58,252 nucleotides of DNA from RBG-16-66-20 sp049651845 (GCA_049651845.1 JBASCW010000028.1:1-58252); one strand, 5' to 3'. Shown: positions 16,045 to 27,355, counted from the stretch's first letter. Notes: generated by a model not told the origin, from the letters alone. Numbers and translations are program-made.

Positions 16045-17459
16045 TCAGGCGGTCGCGATGGCCGGCCGCCGGCGCCATGCCCCGGTCTCCTCGCCGAACG
16101 CGTGCGCAAGCTGCAGCACGCCGAAGTCGTCGCGGTAGCGGCCGACGATCTGCAGTCCCACGGGCAGCGGTGTCGCGTCGTCGGTGAAACCGGCCGGCAC
16201 CGAGATCGCCGGATGGCTGGTGATGGTGATGTAGTAGCAGCTCTTCATCCAGTCCAGGTAGTTGCCCATCAGCTCGCCGTCGATGAGCGTCGGGTACTCC
16301 AGTTCGGCGGGGAAGGGCGGCACCTGGTTCACCGGCCCGAGCAGGAACGCGTACTTCTCGAGGAATCGCCGCATGCGCTGGAACAGTTCCGTGCGCAGCG
16401 CCTCGGCGCGGCCGATGCGCGCGCCGTCGAGCGCGAGACCCTGCTCGATGTTCCAGATCACGGTGTCCTTCAGCTGCTGCCGATGCGTCTTCAGCAGGGG
16501 CGCAAGGCGCTGCGCGAACGAGACCGCTCGCAACGTCTCGAAAGCCTCGGTCGCGCCGCTGAAATCCGGGCAGTCCTCCTCGACGATGCAGCCCAGGTCG
16601 CGGAACACCCGCTTCTGCCTGTCCAGGACCGCCAGCACGCGCGCGTCCATCGGCAGGCCGCCGAAGTCGCGCGTCCAGGCCACGCGCAGCCTGCGGAAAT
16701 CGCGCCGCAGCGGCTTGCGAAAGCGCCCGCCGGGCTCGGCGATCGAAACCGGCGCGCGCGGGTCCGGTCCCGCCATCGCCGCGAGCAGGAACGCCGCGTC
16801 CCCGACGCTGCGCGCGACGGGCCCCAGCACCGGCTGCGTATCCCAGGCGTTTGCCGCGGGGTACGCAGGCACGCGGCCGGGCGTCGGGCGAAACCCGACC
16901 ACGTTGCAGAAGTTGCCGGGATTGCGCAGGCTGGCGGCGAGGTCCGAACCGTCGGCGAAGGGCAGCATGCCGCAGGCGACCGCCGCCGCCGCGCCGCCGG
17001 AGGAGCCGCCCGCGGTCTTGGTCGGATCGTAGGGGTTCAGCGTGGCGCCGAAGACGAGGTTGAAGGTCTGGCTGCCGGCGCCGAACTCCGGCGTGTTGGT
17101 CTTGCCGAGCGTGATCGCGCCGGCGGCGTTCAGGCGCTCGACGATCAGCGCATCCTCGGCCGGGACCTGATCCTTGTAGACCAGCGAGCCCATCGTGGTG
17201 CGGATGCCGCGCGTCGGCACCAGGTCCTTGAAGGCGATCGGCAGCCCGGCGAGGGGCTTGTCCTTGTTGGATCTGAAGTTCCGGTCGAACTTCTTCGCCG
17301 CCGCGAGCGCCGCCTCCGGCAGGAACGTGACGATGGCGTTGACCTTGGGATTGACGCGCTCGATCTGCGCGATGAACGCCCGCATCACCTCGGTGGCCGA
17401 GAGCTTGCGCGCGCGGATCAGTTGCGCCAGCTTTCGCGCCGGCGTGAAGCAGAGTTCGC

Positions 17460-17463
<4 letters not shown>
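16045..17463 (-). CDS. Amidase-signature family hydrolase
   Basis: 472 residues from ATG 17463, which overlaps the rng stop by 4 bases (ATGA). The Ser-Ser-Lys triad region is visible: Lys in IAFKDLVPTRG, the cis-Ser loop in TAGGSSGGAAAAVACG, and the nucleophile Ser in GSDLAASLRNP. The usual Gly-Gly before the nucleophile is Ala-Ala here, which is uncommon and could change the oxyanion hole. The family hydrolyses amides of varied carboxylic acids. It is not the gatCAB amidotransferase subunit, because no gatB or gatC is near and the C-terminal half differs. Probably cytoplasmic, substrate unknown. Confidence 0.9.
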
Positions 17464-18923
<1,460 letters not shown>

Positions 18924-18928
18924 GGCGG

Positions 18929-19567
18929 TCAGCGCGGGGTTCTGCGCTCCCTCGAGGCGCTCATGCGCTCCAGCAGCTGCGCGGTCTCGTACAGCGGCAG
19001 GCCCATCACGCCGGAGAAGCTGCCGCGCAGCTCGACCACGAACTGCGCGGCGCGGCCCTGGATCGCATAGGCGCCGGCCTTGTCGTCGCACTCGCCGGTG
19101 GCGACGTACTGGCGGATCTCTTCGGCGGAGAGCGGCTTGAACTCGACGTCCGAGGAGGACAGCACGCACTCGCACTGCGCCTCCTGTTTGACCGCGACCG
19201 CGGTGAGCACCTGGTGGCGCGTGCCCGAAAGCGTGGTGAGCATCCCGGCCGCGTCGCGCCGGTCGGCTGGCTTGCCCACGATGTGCCCGTCCAGCGCCAC
19301 CGTGGTGTCGGCGGCGAGCACCACGGCGCGCGGCAGGTTGCGCTGTTCGAGTCGCTTCCAGCCCGCGAGCGCCTTGGCGCGCGCCACGCGCTCCACGTAG
19401 GCCGCGGGCGACTCGCCTTCGAGCGGCGATTCGTCGAGTTCCGGATCGGTCTCGGGCTTGTCGCGGAACAGCAGCAGGTGAAAGCGCACGCCGATCTGCG
19501 CCAGCAGCTCGCGCCGGCGCGGGCTGCGCGAAGCGAGGTAGATGCTGCGGTCGCTCTGGCTGATCAC
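18929..19567 (-). CDS. maf: Maf-like nucleoside triphosphate pyrophosphatase
   Basis: 212 residues, GTG start. Maf proteins hydrolyse dTTP, UTP or modified nucleotides to monophosphates. The family signature LASRSPRRRELL is at residues 11-22. The catalytic acid is in VVLAADTTVALDG, and ECDDKAGAYAIQGRA completes the site. It precedes rng in the same order as the classic maf-rng (yhdE-cafA) pair of proteobacteria. Confidence 0.95.
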   Translation of the reverse strand: MISQSDRSIYLASRSPRRRELLAQIGVRFHLLLFRDKPETDPELDESPLEGESPAAYVERVARAKALAGWKRLEQRNLPRAVVLAADTTVALDGHIVGKPADRRDAAGMLTTLSGTRHQVLTAVAVKQEAQCECVLSSSDVEFKPLSAEEIRQYVATGECDDKAGAYAIQGRAAQFVVELRGSFSGVMGLPLYETAQLLERMSASRERRTPR

Positions 19568-19586
19568 GGGACCGCGAAGTGTAAAT

Positions 19587-20000
19587 CTAATCGCGGTGGT
19601 AGGGATGTCCCGTGAGGAGCGTGGCCGCGCGGTAGATCTGCTCGCACAGCACGACCTGCGCGAGCGCGTGCGGCAGCGTCAGAGCGGACAAACGCAGAAG
19701 CACGGCCGCGCGCTTCTTTATCGCGGGGTCCAGCCCGTCGGCGCCGCCGATCACGAACGCGGTGGGCTCGGCGAGCAGCGCCGCGAACTGCGCGGTCGTG
19801 AGATCGCGGCCGCGCTCATCCAGGGCGACCAGTCGCGCATTGCCCGGGATTCGCTCGGCAAGCTTCTTCTGCTGGGAAGGCTTTAGGATCTCCAAGGCAA
19901 CGTCGAATCCCCTGGGCATGCGCCGCAGGTATCCGTCGCGCGCCGCCTGGGCCCAGGCGGGTAGCTTATTTGCGACGGCGAGGACGTGCAGCCTTGGCAC
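19587..20000 (-). CDS. rlmH: 23S rRNA pseudouridine-1915 N3-methyltransferase RlmH
   Basis: 137 residues, GTG start, a little short for the family (about 155). SPOUT-class methyltransferase with the deep-knot signatures VIGGADGL and the invariant C-terminal LLTGHPYHRD. It methylates pseudouridine 1915 in helix 69 of 23S rRNA. The start lies inside the end of rsfS (35-base overlap), the usual rsfS-rlmH pairing. A shorter middle part explains the length. Confidence 0.94.
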   Translation of the reverse strand: MPRLHVLAVANKLPAWAQAARDGYLRRMPRGFDVALEILKPSQQKKLAERIPGNARLVALDERGRDLTTAQFAALLAEPTAFVIGGADGLDPAIKKRAAVLLRLSALTLPHALAQVVLCEQIYRAATLLTGHPYHRD

Positions 20001-20400
20001 GGGCGAGACGCCTGGCGGCGGGCTTGCGGCGCGCGGGCTTTCGGCGCGCAGGCCTGGCCGGCGGTTTGAGCGCGACTTCCTTGCCGCCCCATAGCTCTTC
20101 CAGGTTGTAATGGCTGCGCACCGCCGGGTGCATCACGTGCACCACGATGTCGCCCAGGTCGACGAGCACCCATTCGCCGTTGCGGCGGCCCTCGACGCCG
20201 GCGATGCGCGCGCCGAGCTCCTTCATCCTCTCCTGCACGCGCGCCGCGAGCGCGTTCACCTGGCGATTCGAGTCGCCGCTCGCGATCACCACGCGCTCGA
20301 AATAGGCGGTCTGGCGCGCCACGTTGAAGACCACGATGTCGCGCGCTTTCACGTCCTCGAGCGCTTGCACCACGGCGAGCTGCTTCTTGCGGATGTCCAT
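19966..20400 (-). CDS. rsfS: Ribosomal silencing factor RsfS with a long basic tail
   Basis: 144 residues. Residues 1-110 are the standard RsfS fold (KARDIVVFNV, ASGDSNRQVNALA, WVLVDLGDIVVHVM). RsfS binds ribosomal protein uL14 and blocks subunit joining in starvation. The last 35 residues are an Arg/Lys/Pro/Ala tail built on the repeated unit P-A-R-R-K, not part of the core fold. Such a tail could add rRNA contacts. Its ATG overlaps the nadD stop by one base (TAATG). Confidence 0.95.
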   Translation of the reverse strand: MDIRKKQLAVVQALEDVKARDIVVFNVARQTAYFERVVIASGDSNRQVNALAARVQERMKELGARIAGVEGRRNGEWVLVDLGDIVVHVMHPAVRSHYNLEELWGGKEVALKPPARPARRKPARRKPAARRLARAKAARPRRRK

Positions 20401-20972
20401 TACCGGTAGAGACCTTTCTCGCGGATGTAGGCGGCGACCGCCGGCGGCACCAGCGCCGAGACGTCCTCGCCGCGCGCCACGCGCGCACGGATGTCGCTCG
20501 CCGAAATGGCGCTAGGCGCCATCGGAATGGTCGTCACTTGCGCGTCGACACGGGAGCCGGGGCGCGCGACCACGGCCACTTCGCAAAGCTTCTCGAGTTC
20601 GGGCCAGCGGTGCCAGCCCGAGCGCTTCTCGTACTGATCGGAACCCATGATGAGCACGAACCGTCCCTCCGGGTTCTCAGCCTTCAGCGCGCAAAGGCTG
20701 TCGTAGGTGAAGCCGGACGCACTGGGCTGCAGCTCGCGCCCGTCGATCGCGTGGCGCGGCGAGGCGCTCATTTCATCCCGCAACGCGAGCTCGAGCATCG
20801 CCACGCGGTGCGTGCCCGAGGCGACCGGCGGCTTGCGGTACGCCGGCGTGCCGGTCGGAATCCAGAGCAGCTTCTGGAGCGCCAGCCGATCGATCGCCAG
20901 CCGGGCGATGGCGAGGTGCGCGTTGTGAACCGGGTCGAACGTGCCGCCGAGAATGCCGATACGAGGAATCAA
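20400..20972 (-). CDS. nadD: Nicotinate-nucleotide adenylyltransferase
   Basis: 190 residues, TTG start at 20972. It makes deamido-NAD from nicotinate mononucleotide and ATP. The nucleotidyltransferase motif is GGTFDPVHNAHL at about 9-20, and the second signature is SAISASDIRARVARGED near residue 160. Gene order proA-nadD-rsfS-rlmH is standard in proteobacteria. Cytoplasmic. Confidence 0.96.
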   Translation of the reverse strand: MIPRIGILGGTFDPVHNAHLAIARLAIDRLALQKLLWIPTGTPAYRKPPVASGTHRVAMLELALRDEMSASPRHAIDGRELQPSASGFTYDSLCALKAENPEGRFVLIMGSDQYEKRSGWHRWPELEKLCEVAVVARPGSRVDAQVTTIPMAPSAISASDIRARVARGEDVSALVPPAVAAYIREKGLYR

Positions 20973-20982
20973 CGCGGTGCCG

Positions 20983-22275
20983 CTACTGACGCAGTTCGCC
21001 GTGTCCGAAGACGACGAACTTCTGCGTCGTGAGGCCCTCGAGGCCGACCGGGCCGCGCGCGTGCAGCTTGTCGGTCGAGATGCCGATCTCGGCGCCGAGG
21101 CCGTACTCGAAGCCGTCGGCGAAGCGCGTAGAGGCGTTCACCAGCACCGAGGCCGAGTCCACCTCGCGCAGGAAGCGCTGCGCGCGCGCCTTGTCCTCGG
21201 TGACGATCGCGTCGGTGTGTTGCGAGCCGTACTTGGCGATGTGCGCGATCGCCTCGTCCAGGTCCTTCACCACGCGAATCGAGACGACCGGCGCCAGCCA
21301 CTCGGTGTAATAGTCCTTGTCGGTCGCCGGTTTGGCGATTTTGACGAGCTTTCGCGTTGCATCGTCGCCGCGGATCTCAACCGCTTTGCCGCTGAAGATC
21401 TTGCCGATCCAGGGCAGTACCTTCGCGGCGATGCCTTCCGCGACCAGCAGCGTCTCCATGGTGTTGCAAGTGCCGTAGCGCTGGGTCTTGGCGTTGTCGG
21501 CGATGCGCACCGCCATTTCCGGGTCGGCGCGGTCGTCGACGTAGACGTGGCAGACGCCGTCCAGATGCTTGATCATCGGGATCTTCGATTCGCGCGCGAG
21601 CCGCTCGATGAGCTCCTTGCCGCCGCGCGGCACGATGATGTCCACGTATTCGGTCATCGTGACGAGCGCGCCGACCGCCGCGCGGTCCGTGGTCGCGACC
21701 AGCTGCACCGCGGCTTCCGGCAGGCCCGCGGCCTTGAGGCCCGCGCGCACGCACTCGGCGATCGCTTGGTTGGAGCGCAGCGCCTCCGAGCCGCCGCGCA
21801 GGATGCAGGCGTTGCCCGCCTTCACGCACAGCCCCGCGGCATCGGCGGTCACGTTGGGCCGCGACTCGTAGATGATGCCGACGACCCCGAGCGGCACGCG
21901 CATGCGGCCGACCTCGATGCCGGTCGGGCGGCGCGCGAGATCGCTGATCCGGCCGACCGGGTCCTCGAGTGCGGCGACGTGCTCCAGGCCTTCGGCCATC
22001 TGCTCGACCGATTGCGCGGTCAGCGTCAGCCGGTCGACGAAGGCACCGTCACGGCCGGCCTTCTTCGCCTGCGCCACGTCGGCGCGGTTCGCCTCGAGCA
22101 GCCGCACGCTGCGCGCGCGGATTTCGGCGGCCATCTCGCGCAGCGCACGATTCTTCGCGTCGGTGCTCGCGCGCGCGATCTCGCGCGCGGCCGCGCGCGC
22201 CGCGCGCCCGAGCTCGAGCATGGAGGCCTTGATGTCAGCGGTTGCGCCGGGCAGCCGCGCGTGTTTCGATGTCAT
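20983..22275 (-). CDS. proA: Gamma-glutamyl phosphate reductase
   Basis: 430 residues. It reduces gamma-glutamyl phosphate to the semialdehyde in proline synthesis. The catalytic Cys is in QRYGTCNTMETLLV, the NADPH-binding region is near PLGVVGIIYESRPNVT, and GFEYGLGAEIGISTDKLHARGP is the typical C-terminal block (cited in parts: GLGAEIGIST, KLHARGP). The start overlaps the end of holA by 41 bases. proB is not in the window. Confidence 0.97.
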   Translation of the reverse strand: MTSKHARLPGATADIKASMLELGRAARAAAREIARASTDAKNRALREMAAEIRARSVRLLEANRADVAQAKKAGRDGAFVDRLTLTAQSVEQMAEGLEHVAALEDPVGRISDLARRPTGIEVGRMRVPLGVVGIIYESRPNVTADAAGLCVKAGNACILRGGSEALRSNQAIAECVRAGLKAAGLPEAAVQLVATTDRAAVGALVTMTEYVDIIVPRGGKELIERLARESKIPMIKHLDGVCHVYVDDRADPEMAVRIADNAKTQRYGTCNTMETLLVAEGIAAKVLPWIGKIFSGKAVEIRGDDATRKLVKIAKPATDKDYYTEWLAPVVSIRVVKDLDEAIAHIAKYGSQHTDAIVTEDKARAQRFLREVDSASVLVNASTRFADGFEYGLGAEIGISTDKLHARGPVGLEGLTTQKFVVFGHGELRQ

Positions 22276-23275
22276 GCAGCAATTCTAACCCCAGCGTCGC
22301 GAGCTCATCCCAGGGTTCCCCCGCGCCGACGCCTTTCGATGCGCGCTCGATGCGCGCGACGTGCAGCGCCGCCGCGCCCAGGCGCTCGGCCGACAGGCGC
22401 CGCAGCGCCTTTTCACAGCGCGGCTGCGCGGCGCGCCAGATGCGGTGCGCGGCGAACAGGCTGTCGAGCGGCCGCCCGCCGCCCATCTGCAGGCGGATGC
22501 GGTGCAGCGCGACGAGCTCCTCGCCCAGGCGCCAGGCGAGGCCCGCGGCGCTCTCGCCTTCGCCGCGCAGGCCTTCGAGCGCGCGCAGGTAGTGCGCGGC
22601 GTCGCCGGCGTAGAGCGCTTCGGCGAGCGTCTCGAAGTCGTAGCGCGCGACGCTGGAGATCGCTTCGGCGATCTGCTCCGGCGAAAGCTCGCCTTCGGGC
22701 GCGAGCAGCCCGAGCTTGAGGATCTCCTGCTGCGCGCCGAGCAGGTTGCCCTCGACGCGGTCGGCCATGAGCTCGAGCGACTCGGCGCTCGCGCGCTGCT
22801 TCTGGCGCGCGAGGCGCGCCGCCAGCCATTGCGGCAGCTGCGCGCGCGCCACCGGCTGCGCTTCGACGATCACGCCCGCGCGCTCGATGGCGTTGAACCA
22901 GCCGGACTTCCACCAGCCCGAGCCCTCGGGCCTGGGCATGGTGACGAGCAGCGCGATGTCCGGGCCCGGATTGGCGCAGTACGACTCGAGCGCCGCGGCC
23001 GCCGCGGCCGAGGGCCGCCCGGAGGCGAGGCGCAGCTCGACGATCTTGCGCTCGCCGAACAGGGACTGGCTCGCCGCCGACTGCGCGAACTGGCTCCAGT
23101 CGAAGGCGCGCTCGACGAAATGCACCTCGCGCTCGGTGTGGCCGCGCTTGCGCGCCGCGGCGCGCACCGCGTCGGCGGCCTCCAGCGCGAGCAGCGGCTC
23201 GTCGCCGTGGATCAGCCAGACCGGCGCGAAGTTCCGGGAAAGATGGGCTTCGACCTGCTCGGCGCGCAGCCGCAC
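22235..23275 (-). CDS. holA: DNA polymerase III delta subunit
   Basis: 346 residues, GTG start. Delta opens the beta clamp within the clamp loader. The family start LRAEQVEAHLSRNFAPVWLI, the block GDEPLLALEAADAVR and the central LEANLLGAQQE-like segment (here EGNLLGAQQEILKLGLLAP) are present. It lies between lptE and proA, as in many betaproteobacteria. The low-conservation C-terminal domain is intact by length. Confidence 0.95.
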   Translation of the reverse strand: MRLRAEQVEAHLSRNFAPVWLIHGDEPLLALEAADAVRAAARKRGHTEREVHFVERAFDWSQFAQSAASQSLFGERKIVELRLASGRPSAAAAAALESYCANPGPDIALLVTMPRPEGSGWWKSGWFNAIERAGVIVEAQPVARAQLPQWLAARLARQKQRASAESLELMADRVEGNLLGAQQEILKLGLLAPEGELSPEQIAEAISSVARYDFETLAEALYAGDAAHYLRALEGLRGEGESAAGLAWRLGEELVALHRIRLQMGGGRPLDSLFAAHRIWRAAQPRCEKALRRLSAERLGAAALHVARIERASKGVGAGEPWDELATLGLELLHDIETRAAARRNR

Positions 23276-23281
23276 GGCCGG

Positions 23282-23779
23282 CTACTGCGCCGCGGGCTTG
23301 GGCCGCTGCGCCGCGGCGAGGCGGCGCATGATCAGCTGCACCATGTCGTACTGCATGTCGCGGTACAGCAGCTGCTCCTCGGCCTGCTTGGAGAGCACGT
23401 CGGTGTCGGCGTAGGTGATGTCGCGCGTGAGCGTCACTGAGCTGGTGGGCACGAACTCGCCACCCTTGCCGTCGTGCACGCGGAACGAAACCAGGTAGCG
23501 CAGCTGGTATTCGCGCACGCGCCCGGTCGCCGCGAGCGACAGGATCAGCCGGTCGCGCAGCTCCTGCGAGAACTCCAGCACCGCGTCGGCCTTCTTCAGG
23601 TCGTCGACCACCGCGGTGCGCGTGCCCGCCTCGATGTTGCGCTTGAGATCGAGCGCGATGCCGGGCGTGCTCACGGGCGGCATGTAGAGCTTCTCGAACG
23701 GCAGGTCGGCGGTGCCGCGCAACTGAAAGCCGCAGCCGGCGAGGACCAGGACGAGCGCAAGGGTCGCGGCGAAGCGCAT
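23282..23779 (-). CDS. lptE: LPS assembly lipoprotein LptE
   Basis: 165 residues with a lipoprotein signal peptide. The lipobox LAGC places the acylated Cys at residue 16, followed by GFQLRG, the hallmark LptE start. LptE plugs the LptD barrel in the outer membrane and takes part in LPS delivery. Its ATG overlaps the leuS stop by one base (TGATG). leuS-lptE-holA is a conserved cluster. Confidence 0.95.
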   Translation of the reverse strand: MRFAATLALVLVLAGCGFQLRGTADLPFEKLYMPPVSTPGIALDLKRNIEAGTRTAVVDDLKKADAVLEFSQELRDRLILSLAATGRVREYQLRYLVSFRVHDGKGGEFVPTSSVTLTRDITYADTDVLSKQAEEQLLYRDMQYDMVQLIMRRLAAAQRPKPAAQ

Positions 23780-26340
23780 CAGACGACGATATTGATCAGT
23801 TTGCCGGGCACGACGATGGTCTTCCGGATCGCTTGATCGCCAATGTACTTCTTTATGAGCGGGCTGGCACGCACCAGCTGTTCCAGGCCGTTCTGGTCGA
23901 GACCCTTTTCCGCCTTGAGGCTGCCCTTCTTCTTGCCGTTGATCTGGATGACGTATTCGATCTCGTCCTGCTCCAGCGCCCTGGGGTCAGGATCGGGCCA
24001 GGGCGCCATCATGATGTCCTCGCCGAACTTCAGCTCGCTCCAAAGGGCGTGGCATATGTGCGGCGTGATGGGGGACAGGAGCCTGAGCAGGATGGAGAGT
24101 CCCTCTTCGGTCGCCTGGTTCCTGCCTCCTGAAAACCGCTCCAGGGCATTCAGGATCTTCATCGCGGCGGAGGCTACGGTGTTGAACTGATGCTTGGCGA
24201 GATCGTAGTTGGCCTGCTTCAGCACCGAGTGGATCTCGAAGCGCGTGGCCTTCGCCAGCTCCGGGACCATGGACGGGCCGGGCTCGTCGAACTTCGCGCA
24301 ATAGCTCCAGAGCCGCTTCAGGAACCGGTACGAGCCCTCCACGCCCTCGTCGGACCACTCCAGCGTGCTGGTGGGCGGCGAGGCGAAGATGATGAAGAAG
24401 CGCGCGGTGTCGGCGCCGTACTTGTCGATGATCGCTTGCGGATCGACGCCGTTGTTCTTCGACTTGGACATCGTGCCGATGCCGTCGTACTCGACCGGCG
24501 CGCCGTCGTGGGTTCTTTTCGCCGAAATGATCTTGCCCTTTGAATCTCTTTCAACGGCAACATCCGCGGGATTCACCCACTCGCGCCGGCCGCCGGCGTC
24601 CGTGTAGTAGGACTCGGCGAGCACCATGCCCTGCGTGAGCAGGTTGGTGAAGGGCTCGCGCATGTCCTTCGGCAAGAGGCCCTCGTCGCACATCGCGCGC
24701 TGGAAGAAGCGCGAATACAGCAGGTGCAGGATCGCGTGCTCGATGCCGCCGATGTACTGGTCGACGGCCATCCAGTAGCTCGCGCGCTCGTCCACCATGG
24801 CGCGGTCCTGGCCGGGGCAGGCGAAGCGCGCGAAATACCAGGACGAATCGACGAAGGTGTCCATGGTGTCGGTCTCGCGCCGGGCCGGCTTGCCGCAGGA
24901 CGGGCAGGCGGTGTTGACGAATTCGGCCAGCTTGTTGAGCGGGTTGCCGGTGCCGTCGGGCACCAGGTGCTCGGGCAGGCGCACCGGCAGCTGCTCGTCG
25001 GGCACCGGCACGTCGCCGCAGGCCGGGCAGTGCACGATCGGCACCGGGCAGCCCCAGTAGCGCTGGCGCGAGATGCCCCAGTCGCGCAGCCGCCACTGCA
25101 CCTGCTTCTCGCCGAGCTTCTTCGCCTGCAGGTCCGCGGCGATGGCGTCGATCGACGCTTGGAAGTCGAGGCCGTCGTACTTGCCGGAGTTGATGCACTT
25201 GCCGTGGTCGATGTACCCCTCGCGCCATTCGGTGGAGGAGAAGTCCTTCACGTCGATCACCTGAACGATCTTCAGCCCGTACTTCAGCGCGAACGCGAAG
25301 TCGCGCTCGTCGTGCGCCGGCACGCCCATGACCGCGCCCTCGCCGTAGCCCATCAGCACGTAGTTGCCGACCCACACCGGCAGCGCTTCGCCGGTGATCG
25401 GGTGCGTGCAGAACACGCCGGTGGGCATGCCCTTCTTCTCGATCTTGGCGAGGTCGGCTTCCTGCACGCCGCCGCGCTTGCATTCGTCGACGAATTTCCC
25501 GATCTCCGGATTCTTCGCCGCGGCCCAGGCCGCGATCGGGTGCTCGGCGGCGACGGCACAGAAGGTGGTGCCCATCAGGGTATCCGCGCGGGTCGTGAAC
25601 ACCCACAGAATTCTCTTTTGATCTTCCAATGCGTATTCAAAACCAATCTTCACGCCCTCCGAGCGGCCGATCCAGTTCTTCTGCATCAGCTTGACCTGCT
25701 CGGGCCAGCCGGACAGATCCTGGAGCGCGCCGAGCAGCTCTTCGGCGTAGTGCGTGATCTTGAAGAAGTACATCGGGATCTCGCGCTTTTCCACCGGCGC
25801 CCCGGTGCGCCAGCCGCGGCCGTCGATTACCTGCTCGTTGGCGAGCACGGTCTGGTCCACCGGGTCCCAGTTGACGACGCCGGTCTTCTTGTAGGCGAGG
25901 CCCTTCCTGAACAGGCGCGTGAACAGCCACTGGTTCCAGCGGTAGTACTCGGGGTCGCAGGTCGCGAGCTCGCGCTCCCAGTCGAGCGCGAAACCCAGGC
26001 CCTGCAGCTGCCTCTTCATGTAGGCGATGTTGTCGCGCGTCCACTTCGCCGGCGGCACCTCGTTGGCGATCGCCGCGTTCTCGGCGGGCAGGCCGAACGC
26101 GTCCCAACCCATGGGCTGCAGCACGTTCAGGCCGCGCATGCGATGGTGGCGCGTGAGCACGTCGCCGATGGTGTAGTTGCGCACGTGCCCCATGTGCAGC
26201 TTGCCCGAGGGGTACGGGAACATCGACAGGCAGTAGAATTTCCCGCGTGCCGGGTCCTCGGTGACGCTGAACGAGCGCCGCGAGGCCCAGAACTGCTGGG
26301 CGTCGGCCTCGATGCTGCGGGGATCGTAGCGGTACTGCAT
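23779..26340 (-). CDS. leuS: Leucyl-tRNA synthetase
   Basis: 853 residues from ATG 26340 (MQYRYDPRSIEADAQQFW). Class I synthetase with the HIGH-type motif PYPSGKLHMGH near residues 44-54 and the KMSKS-type motif TMSKSKNNG near residue 620. The CP1 editing domain (about 220-420) contains the threonine-rich FTTRADTLMGTTF, and a zinc-type cluster with CPACG and CPSCG is also seen. Length is normal. It heads the minus-strand housekeeping run down to rng and the amidase. Confidence 0.98.
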   Translation of the reverse strand: MQYRYDPRSIEADAQQFWASRRSFSVTEDPARGKFYCLSMFPYPSGKLHMGHVRNYTIGDVLTRHHRMRGLNVLQPMGWDAFGLPAENAAIANEVPPAKWTRDNIAYMKRQLQGLGFALDWERELATCDPEYYRWNQWLFTRLFRKGLAYKKTGVVNWDPVDQTVLANEQVIDGRGWRTGAPVEKREIPMYFFKITHYAEELLGALQDLSGWPEQVKLMQKNWIGRSEGVKIGFEYALEDQKRILWVFTTRADTLMGTTFCAVAAEHPIAAWAAAKNPEIGKFVDECKRGGVQEADLAKIEKKGMPTGVFCTHPITGEALPVWVGNYVLMGYGEGAVMGVPAHDERDFAFALKYGLKIVQVIDVKDFSSTEWREGYIDHGKCINSGKYDGLDFQASIDAIAADLQAKKLGEKQVQWRLRDWGISRQRYWGCPVPIVHCPACGDVPVPDEQLPVRLPEHLVPDGTGNPLNKLAEFVNTACPSCGKPARRETDTMDTFVDSSWYFARFACPGQDRAMVDERASYWMAVDQYIGGIEHAILHLLYSRFFQRAMCDEGLLPKDMREPFTNLLTQGMVLAESYYTDAGGRREWVNPADVAVERDSKGKIISAKRTHDGAPVEYDGIGTMSKSKNNGVDPQAIIDKYGADTARFFIIFASPPTSTLEWSDEGVEGSYRFLKRLWSYCAKFDEPGPSMVPELAKATRFEIHSVLKQANYDLAKHQFNTVASAAMKILNALERFSGGRNQATEEGLSILLRLLSPITPHICHALWSELKFGEDIMMAPWPDPDPRALEQDEIEYVIQINGKKKGSLKAEKGLDQNGLEQLVRASPLIKKYIGDQAIRKTIVVPGKLINIVV

Positions 26341-26378
26341 GGCGAGGCGCGCATTATAGATTGAGGGGAGGGCCTCAT

Positions 26379-27332
26379 ATGCGAAGCGCACGGGTCTTGC
26401 TGGCTGTATTTCTCGTCGCGGCGGGCGCTGCCCACGCGCAAGGCTGGCCGGCGAAGCCGGTGCGCGTGGTGGTGGCGTTCGCGCCCGGTGGCTCGACCGA
26501 CATCGCGGTGCGCGCGCTGGCCGAGCGCATGTCGCCGGCGCTGGGCCAGCCGGTGGTGGTCGAGAATCGCACCGGCGCGGGCGGCAACGTCGCCGCCGAA
26601 CACGTTCTGAAGCAGCCGGCCGACGGCCACACCGTGCTCGCGACCGCCGACTCGCTCGCCTCCAACCCGCACCTTTACAAGCTGAGCTTCGACCCGCGCA
26701 AGGATTTCGTGCCGGTGATGCAGCTCACGCGCCAGCCGGTGGTGCTCGGCGCGCACCCGTCGCTCGGCGCCGGCACGCTCGTCGAGCTGATCGCGCTCGC
26801 CAAGGCGAAGCCCGGCCTCGCCTACGCGACCTCCGGCTCGGGCTCGATTCAGCACATGGCGGGCGAGTGGTTCGCCAAGCTCGCCGGCGTGCAGCTCACG
26901 CACGTGCCCTACAAGGGCGGCGGCCAGGCGATCACCGATCTGCTCGGCGGCCAGGTGCCGCTCGGGTCCCTGGGCAACACGCCTCTGCTGCCGCATTACC
27001 GTGCCGGCAAGCTGAAGATCCTCGCGCAGACCACGCGGGCGCGCTCCGCCTCGCTGCCGGATGTCCCGACCTACACCGAAGCCGGGCTGAAGGATCTGGT
27101 GCTGGAGCAATGGCTGGGGCTGTTCGTGCTCGCCGGCACGCCGGCCGAGGCCGTGACGCGGCTGAACGCGGAGGCGAACCGCGGCCTCACCGACGCGGCG
27201 GTGCGCGAGCGCTACGCGCAGAACGGGCTGGAGCCGGTGGGCGGCAGCGTCGAGCAGTTCGCGCGCCAGTACCGCGACGACTACGAGAAATACGCGCGCC
27301 TGATCAAGGATCTCGCGATCAAGCTCGACTGA
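26379..27332 (+). CDS. Bug-family (TctC-like) periplasmic solute-binding receptor
   Basis: 317 residues from ATG 26379, with GAGGGGAGG a few bases upstream. The signal peptide ends at GAAHAQ, then GWPAKPVRVVVAFAPGGSTD. The family blocks GQPVVVENRTGAGGN, DGHTVLA, YATSGSGSIQHMAGEW and VPYKGGGQAITDLLGG are all seen. It stands alone between leuS and uvrD with no transport or enzyme partner. Ligand unknown. Confidence 0.93.
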   Translation: MRSARVLLAVFLVAAGAAHAQGWPAKPVRVVVAFAPGGSTDIAVRALAERMSPALGQPVVVENRTGAGGNVAAEHVLKQPADGHTVLATADSLASNPHLYKLSFDPRKDFVPVMQLTRQPVVLGAHPSLGAGTLVELIALAKAKPGLAYATSGSGSIQHMAGEWFAKLAGVQLTHVPYKGGGQAITDLLGGQVPLGSLGNTPLLPHYRAGKLKILAQTTRARSASLPDVPTYTEAGLKDLVLEQWLGLFVLAGTPAEAVTRLNAEANRGLTDAAVRERYAQNGLEPVGGSVEQFARQYRDDYEKYARLIKDLAIKLD

Positions 27333-27355
27333 GTAAGTGAGATAATGCGCGGGCT

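Noticed and set aside
24724..26364. A 546-codon open frame on the plus strand opposite leuS
   Set aside because: It lies antisense to an intact leuS and has the Arg/His/Val/Leu-rich make-up of a high-G+C shadow frame, with no domain.
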